Origin: Isoetes taiwanensis
Taxonomy: Eukaryota; Streptophyta; Lycopodiopsida; Isoetales; Isoetaceae
Direction: 5' to 3'
DNA length: 64,000 nt
Assembly: GCA_021234155.1 (NCBI GenBank)
Contig: JAJEKV010000051.1
Location: 6,422,761 to 6,486,760, forward strand
The notes beneath the pieces were generated by a model. The model saw nothing but the letters and a program-made list of their open reading frames with translations, made no database searches and was not told the DNA's origin. Shown here piece after piece: positions 55,830 through 64,000 of the stretch (its first letter is position 1; each line of letters starts with the position of its first letter). The position numbers were made by a program, and so were the translations under genes.

Positions 55830-56186
55830 ATGCCCAGAGGGAAAAAGGCATCAGGTTCATCCAACAAGGGTGACCTATTCGAATATGAGGGGGACTCTGC
55901 CTACCTTGTCACTCTGATCCAAGAACTCAAGTGTTGCCAGCATATGGCAGGCAACATAGAAGAGTTCTAACCATTGCACCTTTGTTACTAGAACCAGGGA
56001 AGATTAGCAAACATCATTTGCAGAAGACCAAATGAGGACATTGAGATAGAAATCAAGAATGAATGGACTTTAGAGGATGTTCAAGCAAGCATGAAGACCC
56101 CCACAAAGTTTGGAAGAGCTTCTAATGGTATTTTGAGCAGTTCACTTGGTTTCATATGTTTCTTGGATCAAACATCTCTTGATTAG
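55830..56186 (+). pseudogene. Two coding-like pieces of an unrecognised gene (inverted copy)
   Basis: Frame 1 at 55,830-55,970 (MPRGKKASGSSNKGDLFEYE to NIEEF stop) and frame 2 at 55,992-56,186 after TTTGTTACTAG. Both open, as in 8,431-8,787. Unknown product. Confidence 0.35.
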
Positions 56187-57110
56187 CCTTTCCATTCCAT
56201 TGCCATTCACTTTTCTCCTTGCATTCTTCAACAAATCTCCATACACATCCTTAGCTTTGATCTTTGTAGTCCATTTCTTACCTTAAGCACACATCCCAAG
56301 GAAGTTGCCTTTTGAAATGTTTTGTCAATCCACCATAGTCATGTCAAATCTCATCTTCATTCATCATCTCACACACTTCATAGCCATGGTAGCAAGAGCG
56401 AGGATGCTCAAATGATAGCTCAAAAAAAAAAAAAAAAAAAAGAAAAAAAGAGAAAAAAGAGCTAGGCAAAATTATGCCAACTCACCAAAAAAGGTGACAT
56501 GTCATGATGACTAGGCTCATGAGCTACTTTGGTTACATCATCATCTCCTTTTGACCACTCATCAAAGTCCACATCATCAAGTCAAAGTCCACATCACCAA
56601 GTCAAATCCACCTCATCAAAGTCAAGTTCACTTCATCAAGTCAAGGCAAAATGTTTGTTGACCCAGTCAAAAGTTGGTCAACATGTTGCTCCAACAACCT
56701 TGGGAAATGTGCTTCAAGACCCTTACACTAGTTGTCCTATTCAAAAAACCTATGTCCACATGTACCCTAGCTATATCATCAAATCTTGAGTCAAAAACTT
56801 TGACCTAGGCCAGATCTTCATCCCTATAGGCTCTAGGTTCATGGGGCATAAAACAATATGCTACCTAGGCTTTTGAATTTCTAAAATAGCCCTCTTCTTT
56901 AGCCTTTAAATCCATCTCTTGGTTTTTGTGCCATTGAAAAAAAAAAAAAATTCCTATCTACCCCTAGCCTAGTCAATCTATCTAGCCAGTAACCCGCTGC
57001 CGCGTGGCATACCCGGGCAGGTGAGGCGGCAGACAACCGAATCTCACGTGGGCATGACACGCAATTTCGGAAATGCTCGGGTGGCAATGCCTTATATGCG
57101 CTAAATTTGT
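56187..57110. other. Spacer with TTGAC/GTCAA cluster (inverted copy)
   Basis: GTCAA cores dense at 56,550-56,690; poly(A) runs near 56,421-56,440 and 56,938-56,950. No gene. Confidence 0.45.
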
Positions 57111-57114
57111 TGTA

Positions 57115-57297
57115 ACCAACCGAGGATACGAATTCTTTTCGTATTCCCGAAGATACGAATTGCATGCAGGATCGTCTATAAAGAGGTTTGTGGATTTCTT
57201 TTAGGGCGCCTTACTTTCCTTTGCTTGTGTTTATGTGGCGCTTCCGACAGTGACCATCTCGCTGTGAGTATTCCAGTTTTTTAGCCGCGATACAGAG
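57115..57297 (+). promoter_or_regulatory. Promoter of Cys/His-rich gene (copy 3) with ATACGAAT repeats and TATA box
   Basis: GATACGAATTC, TTTCGTATTC and GATACGAATTG at 57,124-57,162 form three alternating motifs; TATAAAG at 57,178-57,184, about 115 bp before the ATG at 57,298. Confidence 0.6.
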
Positions 57298-57868
57298 ATG
57301 GCAGCTTGTGGGGGTGCGGATTTGAAGGGCAAAGGGATCGTGGAGGAGGTAGAGATGGATCTTTTACAGGGACAGGGAGATGGAGATGGCAGGGGAAGAA
57401 AAAGGAAGGCAGATGAGCCAGAGGGAGGCTTTTACGTCCCCTTTAACATGGCATTAGATGGGCGTCACTATCTATGGTGTGTTTGCTTCGAGAAATGTAT
57501 CTATTTGGGCAAGGGCATTCCGGAGTGCAGAGAATGCGGGAGGGTGCATTGCTTCAACTGCAATAAACCGCACCATGCACAGGAGATGTGGGACCACGGA
57601 TATCATCTAAATGTAATGAAAGGAACGGGTGTGCTAGCTGAGGATAAGAGGGTGCAGGACATGGATGCAAAAAAGGTCAAAAAAATGCGCAAGGGAGCTG
57701 AATAAATTCAGTCAAATCTGCAATCACCCAAACTATGAGCATGAGTTGACATTTACGAACAGCTTCAGGGTGTGCTTAGCATGTGGGGATCTAGATCCAA
57801 CTGAGTTCCGATGCATACAACAGCATTTAGGACTTAAGCTTCATGTTCTTGTTTGTCTAATGTTATAG
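57298..57868 (+). CDS. Cys/His-rich small protein gene, copy 3
   Basis: Frame 1 57,298-57,705 (135 codons) with the full Cys/His set (WCVCFEKCIYLGKG, ECRECGRVHCFNCNKPHHAQ). Frame 2 57,665-57,868 carries ICNHPNYEHELTF and FRVCLACGDLDPTEFRC. The same A7 run separates the frames as in copy 2. Downstream ~80 bp present in unit 2 are missing (after TTCCGATGCAT), so the end of frame 2 differs. Role unknown; zinc binding is inferred from ligand spacing. Confidence 0.55.
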
Positions 57869-57969
57869 CCTCCTTTGGCTCAGTCCTAGGATCCATGGTT
57901 ACTCGGACAGGTTGTCCATTTTTTGTGTAAGCTTTGAAGTGAGGTTCATAACCACTGTGGATGATGTTC
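57834..57969 (-). CDS. Possible last exon of an unrecognised gene (inverted copy)
   Basis: Reverse of 6,576-6,711, frame intact, ends TAA at 57,834-57,836. It now overlaps the end of the Cys/His-rich gene's second frame because of the ~80-bp loss. Confidence 0.35.
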
Positions 57970-58044
57970 CTATGCGAAATATACATAAATAATATTATGT
58001 ATAGAGTGGCATATGTAAGTTTGTGTAATATTAACTATCTTTGT

Positions 58045-58460
58045 GATCAAATGGAGCGGCGGCGCCATTTCATTTTTCAAATCTAAATTTTGTTGATTTT
58101 CTGTGCAGATGTCAAAAATTTTAAATCTCCTTATGCATGGTGAAGTTGTCGCTCGTGGTTTCAAGTCATATTAAATATGAAGTATCTTTGAGATCAAATG
58201 GAGCGGCGTCGCCACTTAATTTGTAAATTCTATAAATAGCTGCATATGTAAGTAGGTTGGTTTATATTATGTATGAAGTATCTTTGAGATCAAATGGAGT
58301 GGCGGTGCCATTTAATTTGTAAATTCTAATATACTATTTTTTTCTAATATAGTACATCATGTTTCCGTCACATGGTTTACTTATTTTTTTAATATAGTTA
58401 GTTACTTTCAAGTAGCGTGGCCGCCTATTTAAAATTAAATGGTGCGGCCGCGCTATTTGT
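58045..58460. repeat. GC-box repeats, inverted copy
   Basis: Three GATCAAATGGAGNGGCGNCG blocks near 58,047, 58,194 and 58,289, and the palindrome near 58,410-58,460. Confidence 0.75.
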
Positions 58461-58519
58461 CTCTACCCTACCCTTTGTCCTAATGATGTTACAGTGGTTA
58501 CACTTTACTTCTTGCGACT

Positions 58520-58765
58520 GAATTAGCAGGGATGGTTTATCAGGCAAATGGAGCGATTTTCGTACATAAACGTGCCACTTTTTATGTATTTAGATGTAGG
58601 GTCCAAATGGCGCGGAAATTGACCCAAAATTGCCGCGTCATTTGGACCGTACATCTAAAGCAATAACAAATAGTGCGTTGATGTCAAAAAATCGCTCCAT
58701 TTGTACAAAATACAAATCTTTTTTTTTTCCAATGAAACCGCCTTATAGACCATCCTTGCTAATTC
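58520..58765. mobile_element. Foldback MITE, inverted copy
   Basis: Same ends (GAATTAGCAGGGATGGT / CCATCCTTGCTAATTC, one change). Confidence 0.72.
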
Positions 58766-58849
58766 GCAGAAGATTTTTTTTTTCCAGAACTTGCTCATAT
58801 GATTAGCCAGGACTTGCCACTTCCAGAATTGCAATGGACATGTCTATGT

Positions 58850-58985
58850 TAGACACACATATGTGTGTATATACACATGCGTGTGTAGACATGTCTATAC
58901 GCATGTGTGTGTAGACATGTGTGTGTAGACATGTCTATATGCATGTGTGTGTATACATGTGTGGGTGTGGAAGGTATGTATGTCT
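58850..58985. repeat. (TG/CA)-rich microsatellite, inverted copy
   Basis: TGTGTGTAGACATGTCTATA units, reverse of 5,565-5,705. Followed by one 125-bp repeat unit up to 59,151. Confidence 0.85.
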
Positions 58986-59228
58986 AATGTATGATTTGCA
59001 AATCTAGTCCAGTTTTCCTGCTATTTTCCCATTTTAATGAAATTGTGCTTATTTGCAAGCCCTACATTGTATCAAATGGTGCGCCCGCGCTATTCACTAT
59101 AGGATTCCTGTGCTTGTGCTGAATAGCTACTACGTATTGACACATCTATTTGGAGGCAAGCTGGAGTGTAAGAACAAGGAAAAAAAAAAAAAAAAAAAAA
59201 AAAAAGAGGTGCTCTGCCCTAACAAATT

Positions 59229-59690
59229 TCATTCATCTGCTTCACCATCTGCAAAACAAAAAAATAAGAAATAACCGTTAGTTGAATGCTTAAGAAAAGA
59301 AAGAAAACATGCATGTACCATTTAGCAACGCCATGAGCTCCTCGAAGTCAGCGGATTCGTCTTCAACTTCTTCATCTTCTTCATCATCTTCGGCTTCTTC
59401 TCCTTCGGTAGACCACTCATTCTCTGAAGAATCTCCTATCCAGCCTTCAAGAACACTTGTGATGAACTCCTGCTCCGAAATTGGTTGGGGCATCCCTCAG
59501 GCCCACCCTGGGCTGATATACTAGCCACATCCTTGTATGTAGGTACCCTCAGCAAGGCTTTTCCACCACCTTGTGGAATTAACACCTGGTCTTCCACTTG
59601 TTGGGGATTGACACCACCCTTGTCTTGCACTTGTTGAGGATTGGCGCCTCCCTTGTCTAGCGCGCATGATCTTGCCCAACTATTTGTGCT
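59229..59690 (-). pseudogene. Acidic protein fragment with a 70-bp intron
   Basis: Minus strand. One frame reads GGANPQQVQDKGGVNPQQVE and LRVPTYKDVASISAQGGPEG. After a frame change near 59,495 it reads PQPISEQEFITSVLEGWIGD, a strongly acidic stretch (AEDDEEDEEVEDESADFEEL) and MALLN. A donor GTACAT (59,317-59,318) and acceptor TTTTGCAG (59,249-59,250) join in phase to DGEADE and stop at 59,229. Intron of 70 bp. Not recognised; the frame change is in a CTG/CAG-rich spot. Confidence 0.4.
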
Positions 59691-59696
59691 GCTGTA

Positions 59697-60012
59697 TGTC
59701 ATCATATAGATCGACAAAGGGCTCCAATCTATTTACCCCTGAATGAGTGTTATAGAAGTTGCTCTCGGCATGTGGAAAGTAGCATGCTAATACGAAGAGG
59801 ATGCTGCCACTATCATGCTGCACGCGCATCCACAAATAGCAATTGTAGTTGTCTATTTTTTGCAGCGAGACTGACTGCACCAAGGTTGCACAATAGTAGC
59901 AGGCTATCCCCCCATGCCCTGCGCTCGCTTGCCTGTGCACTTGTTGAATACCGAGAAATGCAGATAGCCTGGGAGGTCCGGCAGTCTGTATCTTTTCACA
60001 GTGTCTCTCCAC
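59697..60012 (-). pseudogene. LINE endonuclease-domain fragment
   Basis: Reads RQASAGHGGIACYYCATLVQ, DNYNCYLWMRVQ, FVLACYFPHAESNFY, EPFVDLYDDIQQH. This is the middle of an AP-like endonuclease of plant non-LTR elements (GGVA..., LW.R., CYFPP..S.Y, PF..L..DI). Both ends missing. Confidence 0.65.
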
Positions 60013-60110
60013 TTACCTTCACATTCTAGGTGCCTCCTCCACTCCTGCTAGACGTGCTACCCCCTCCAAAGCAAACCCCTTACATGCATTTCATATCCCT
60101 CCTCCTTCGT

Positions 60111-60200
60111 GGTGCGGTCATACCAGCGCTACCACACCGGATCCCATCAGAACTCCGAAGTTAAGCGCGCTTGGGCCGGAATAGTACTGGTGCTGCACCC
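60111..60200 (+). rRNA. 5S rRNA relic, 3' part deleted
   Basis: GGTGCGGTCATACCAGCGCT ... ACCGGATCCCATCAGAACTC ... AAGTTAAGCGCGCTTGGGC, i.e. plant 5S up to about position 80, then straight to the 3' end GGTGCTGCACCC. About 26 nt are missing, including the box C control region and helix IV. Box A remains. No T4 stop directly after it. Either a lone pseudogene or part of a 5S-derived element (5S-bearing Cassandra LTRs or SINE3 are possibilities; no such ends found). Confidence 0.8.
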
Positions 60201-60710
60201 AACCACCACAATTCGAGTAATATGCTTGTTCAATATTTCTATTATCCTTTGATAAGATAAGAAAGAAAGCACAGACAGTATTTTGTTTAAAGGTGTGCTT
60301 ATTTGCATATTATGGGTGCTGATAGTTGAAAGAGATACGACAATGACTAAACAAGAAGTCTATTTCTAGGGAAAAGGATGATCTTCTAATTTCCTAGTAA
60401 CTCTCTGAAGAGCATCACCAAGCAAAACTGGTTGTCCTCCTTCATATCCCGCAGAATACACAACAGTCAAATGCTCCAATTGGCAGTGGGGGCTTTGTAG
60501 AGCTTTAGCAAGCTCTCTTAGGTGCCCTATGAGCCGTAGCATGAGGCTCTTGAGTTGGCAAGATGCGCATTTCCCTCAACCAAGCATGGAGAAGTAAAGT
60601 GTCCAAGATGTTGCATAAAAATCCATGGATATGTGCACTAGTGCCAAATTGTCCACATCATCATCAAAAGATACCATGTACCATCCACATCATCACCCAA
60701 GCATGCCAAT
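60201..60710. other. Non-coding stretch after the 5S relic
   Basis: No gene supported; short frames only. Confidence 0.3.
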
Positions 60711-60962
60711 GGCAAAGCTGCAGATGCTTGTGGCCTTATGGCCGAAATGGTTAAATGAGCTGGAGAAGAAGTTGCAAATAAAATGGTAGATATGTTTAAT
60801 ATGGCAGTGAGAGATGGGTTTCCCACGTCTTGGCAGGTGAATAGGGTTGTGCCATTGCATAAATCAGGTGATGAGGCTGATCCGGGAAACTATCATACCA
60901 TCATGGTTAGTAGTCTTTATGTGAAATTGTTTGCTTCCATGCACTTGGACAGAAGAGCATAA
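60711..60962 (+). pseudogene. LINE reverse-transcriptase fragment
   Basis: Reads GKAADACGLMAEMVK, one stop, then AGEEVANKMVDMFNMAVRDG, FPTSWQVNRVVPLHKSGDEA and DPGNYHTIMVSSLYVKLFAS. This is the RT segment P.SW....I.P..K.GD..DP.NYR.I...S...KL. of non-LTR elements, with His for the usual Arg after NY. Opposite in strand to the nearby endonuclease piece. Confidence 0.75.
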
Positions 60963-61352
60963 TGTCTGCCACAACCTATATGCAACATGATCTCAATTAT
61001 TATTGTAATCTCGTGCATTTCCATTCGGGTTTTGACTTGACTCCCTTGAATTCACCTAAGCATAGCTTTCAAGTATAGAAGCTGATGGCTTTTAGGTATT
61101 TTTCTTATGTCAAACGACTGCTACATATCAACTTATAGGAAGAGTTTGGTTCAAATTTGAGTTGTTGATTTTATATGAATTTTAACAGTGCAAATGAACC
61201 ATTTTTGGTCCATCGAGGGACAACTCTAGTGGTAAGGCCAAGAGGACTGTAGTAGCCATAAAACAAATCCTTCAGGAACATGGAAAAGCATACAAAGAAT
61301 TCAAGATTCAGACCAACATCACCAATGATACCAACGAGGAGGCAAAAGAGGG

Positions 61353-61896
61353 ATTTAGTGGTTTCTTATTCTGATGTGCCATTTGCAAGCCCTACATTGT
61401 ATCAAATGGTGCGCCCGCGCTATTCACTATACGATTCCTGTGCTTGTGCTGAGTAGCTACTAACACATCTATTTAGTGGTTTCAAATTCTGGTATGCCAT
61501 TTTCAAGTCCTACATTGTATCAAATGGTGCGCCCGCGCTATTCACTTTAGTATTCCTGTGCATATGCTGTGTAGATACTGTGTTTGACAAATCTATTTAG
61601 TAACTTCTAATTCTGATATGTCAAAGAAGAGATCCTCAAAGAATACAGTTTGGTATTCTCATTAGCAAATACTGGGAGTATACAAAACCCTATGCCTACT
61701 TCATGTGCATAAGTATGCTTAGGATTTGTGTGCTTCAGGTACTTGCTAGTGACTTCTATTTCTGGTTTGCTCCCAAATAAGAGATCCTCAAAAAATACAG
61801 GGGGACTATTTTCATTAGCAAGTAATGGGAACTGAATTAAGCTTAGCTCAAGCATGCTCTTTGTTCCTAAAACAGGCCATTTGCAAGCCCTATATT
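61353..61896. repeat. 125-bp GC-box repeats, inverted copy
   Basis: ATCAAATGGTGCGCCCGCGC boxes near 61,401 and 61,520, reverse of 21,150-21,700, up to GCCCTATATT (61,896), where the amplicon match ends. Confidence 0.8.
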
Positions 61897-62328
61897 CCTA
61901 GGATGGTGGCCGAAGTGAAGTGGTGTTCTCATTGAGCTTTTTGTAAAATCTTTGAGTACATATTGTTCCCCTACCAGGGGTGAAAAATGAACATGCTCTG
62001 ACACTAGACAATTTATCGAGAGCATGATGAAAACTGAAGAGTGCCAGATAAAAAATTGATTGTTCCGCCACTTGGTATATACAAACGTGGAAAAATGGCG
62101 ACCGCTCCTCATGGAGATGAAAACCCGTCGTAATGCGCACAACGTCCGCCAACACTCTCGTTGAATGCCACTAGCATACGTTAGCCAAAAGTGAGTTGAC
62201 GCAAACATGATGGCACTGCCAACTGCAAAAAGAAAATACCTGCAATGGAAAGTCTGAAAATGAGAACGACCCATTAGAAAGTTAGGAGCTTTAAGCCTGG
62301 GCACGTGCCAAACTATAATTATATAGAA

Positions 62329-62830
62329 CACTCGGAGGCTCTAGGGCCACTTGGAGGAAGTGACAACATTCTAACCAATCGAGAACCGCCCAAGCGGAAT
62401 GACCATCGCAGAAAAAACATTCGATTGGTGCCTTTGTCTCGAGGCGAGACCGAAAAAGAATGCATTGAAGGCTCTGATTGCCATGATAAATGTCAAGAAT
62501 ATAAAAAGCACTCTGGAGGCTCTGTGGCCACATCGAGGAAGAAACAACAACCAACCAATCGAGAATCGTCCGCCAAACTATCTGCGGGAAAAACATCCGA
62601 TTAGTCTTTGCCTCGCCGGGAGGCTACAATGCCACGCCGAGGATAAAATGAATAACAAATACTGTCTCGATGGCTACAACGCCACGCCGAGAAAAAAGAA
62701 ACTATGCAAATAAAGATGACGGCCACAGAGCCACAACACAGATGGAGCAACACGCCAAAAGAAACTGAATAAATACTGCTTCGAAAGCTACAGAGCCACA
62801 CCGAGAAAGAAGACTATGCACAAACAATGG
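62329..62830. repeat. 180-bp and shorter GGCTACANNGCCAC tandem repeats
   Basis: A block from CACTCGGAGGCTCT (62,329) recurs at 62,509 (CACTCTGGAGGCTCT), both containing CCAATCGAGAA and AAAACATYCGATT. Then GGCTACAATGCCACGCCGAG-type units repeat at about 62,622, 62,671, 62,722 and 62,790. Enhancer-like layout upstream of the TATA box. Confidence 0.65.
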
Positions 62831-62992
62831 CAGGCCATGGGACCATAATATAAGATGAATCGTAACCAAAACACTAGACGTTACAACAAACAAGCCCAGA
62901 GGGAGAGGAGGGCGGGAAACTTGTAGAGGCAAAAGGGAAAGAATGAAAATGAGCTCAAGAGAACGCCGATGGCCGAAAAAGAAAAATGAAGT

Positions 62993-63085
62993 AGTATAAA
63001 TAGGAGAGGCGAGGAAGGGCGTCCCCATCCAAGGAATGTCGGTTCTATTGCTATCGCAATAGAACCGTGGCATTCCTAGGATGGG
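62993..63085 (+). promoter_or_regulatory. TATA box followed by a strong hairpin
   Basis: GTATAAATAGG (62,994-63,004) is a good TATA box. From 63,024 a stem-loop forms: CCCATCC, AGGAATG and CGGTTCTATTGC pair with GCAATAGAACCG, CATTCCT and GGATGGG around a TATC loop, with one mismatch and a small bulge. It would lie at the very 5' end of a transcript. Confidence 0.55.
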
Positions 63086-64000
63086 TCCTAAGATACAAAC
63101 AAGTGGCCGATAGAAGAGGAATCTACATCAAGAAGCATGAAGCATACTAGGCTGACTGGAGAAAAGGATGAAGCCAAAACAAAAAGGGGAAAATTGGTAA
63201 AACAAGATGACCCCAATTGAACAAGTGAAAGAGATAAACAAGGAAGAAATGGCCGACAGAGAAACAAGGATAAAATCAGATAAAAAAAAAAAGGGATATA
63301 TGGATACCACCAGAGCAAAGAGACCAAAGTGAATCAAAAGGAGAAACGAAGGAGACAAGACAAGACAAGACAAAGACAATCAAGGGGTCAAATGAAAAAA
63401 GGACAAACAAGGAACTAAAGAACTGGATATACAGAGAAACGAGCCTAAGGCAATTCAAGAGCTTAAAGAAGAAAAAAGAGCAAAAAAGGGCAAATGCCCC
63501 TAGAATTAGTAACGCAAGCAAGCCACCAGAAAGAACAAATTTGAACTTCAACCTTGGCAAACATAGATACCAATGGAGCAAATAAACCCAGGCGAAGAAG
63601 AGGTGAGGAGAGAGACATGACAAAAAAGAACTAGAAGAACTAAGATGAAGCAAAAGTAATTAAGGCGGTGAAAGAATTTATAAATAGACCAAGGAGAAAA
63701 AATGAAACTAAGAAAATATGGAGCAAAGGAACCGAGAGAATATGAGCAAAAACGAACCCAACAAAGAAATAACAGAGAAACCAACAAAACATATGGCGTA
63801 AAGTATAACTAGAACGAACTCGAAAAAAGACTAACAAAAAATTAAACGAGAACTAATACCAAAAAACAAACACAAAGAACGACCCATAAGAGAACAACAG
63901 ATTATAAAGGAAAGGAACCAAAGATATGTGGAAAAAACAGAGAAAAAATGAACTCCCAAGAGCAAATGCATTTAATATACAGAGAAGAAGACTACATGGA
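63086..64000. other. Long purine-rich tract
   Basis: For more than 900 bp the + strand is dominated by A and G (GAAACGAAGG, AAGACAAGACAAGACAAGAC). Long frames on the opposite strand are F/S/L-rich artefacts of this bias. Could be the leader of an LTR element or of a gene beyond the window. Confidence 0.45.

Larger units (their letters stand above)
59152..61352. mobile_element. 2.2 kb composite insertion in the 125-bp repeats
   Basis: The repeat is interrupted after CATCTATTT and resumes ATTTAGTGGTTTC, giving a possible 4-bp duplication ATTT. Inside are a 26-A run (59,180-59,205), an acidic ORF, a LINE endonuclease piece (-), a 5S relic and a LINE RT piece (+). It is not one clean element. 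Confidence 0.6.

Noticed and set aside
63001-63090. Hammerhead ribozyme (retrozyme) at the hairpin
   Set aside because: The conserved CTGATGA and GAAA core words are absent around the stem.
63088-63837. Series of long minus-strand frames rich in Phe, Ser and Leu resembling membrane proteins
   Set aside because: All stem from the purine bias of the + strand; overlapping in several frames, no start context or domain.

Overview
This window looks like nuclear DNA of a land plant, probably a non-seed plant. Genes have GT-AG introns. Both LTR retroelement families whose primer site is visible use the initiator-Met tRNA. There is a plant-type but damaged 5S rRNA sequence, and the DNA is rich in gypsy-like, LINE, TRIM, MITE and satellite sequence. 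The organism assignment is inference only; no single gene fixes it.

The main structure is a recent amplicon. A ~16.3 kb unit is complete once (about 9,041-25,353). It appears before that as a 9.0 kb version with a 7.3 kb internal deletion (1-9,040), and after it as a partial copy (25,354-34,496). A fourth partial copy lies inverted and scattered from 44,943 to 61,896, broken by later insertions. Unit order on the + strand: gene X (5' part of a P-loop NTPase gene, interrupted by a TRIM), gene Y (the fuller paralogue), a ~4 kb gene-poor stretch, a ParB-like gene (-), arrays of ~125 bp repeats, a foldback MITE, GC-box repeats, a small Cys/His-rich gene (-), and a 1.7 kb spacer.

Gene Y is the most interesting gene. 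It has a ubiquitin-like N-terminal region, a Walker A/Walker B NTPase with a GGHKG-type motif, and a last exon that resembles a PD-(D/E)xK nuclease. This is the layout known for Crinkler/CR-type proteins, here multiplied in a plant. In the forward copies a perfect 61-bp-arm palindrome sits just before Walker B and breaks the frame. The inverted copy still holds the pre-palindrome sequence, so the event can be reconstructed.

The region 34,497-43,211 is non-amplified: a LINE fragment, a gypsy-like gag-protease-RNase H ORF without reverse transcriptase, a 14-bp minisatellite, and a ~320-bp satellite with telomere-like inverted arms. From 43,212 to 49,600 lies a gag-only LTR family (one nearly whole element, one wreck) with a piece of gene Y caught between. 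A 3.27 kb TIR transposon (51,228-54,495) carrying a spliced coding fragment sits in the inverted gene X flank. A 2.2 kb composite insertion (59,152-61,352) holds LINE pieces, an acidic ORF and the 5S relic. The last 2 kb is a promoter-like region with tandem repeats, a TATA box, a strong hairpin and a long purine-rich tract.

Caution: many differences between copies cluster at CAG/CTG sites and homopolymers. Some frame breaks may be long-read consensus errors rather than biology.
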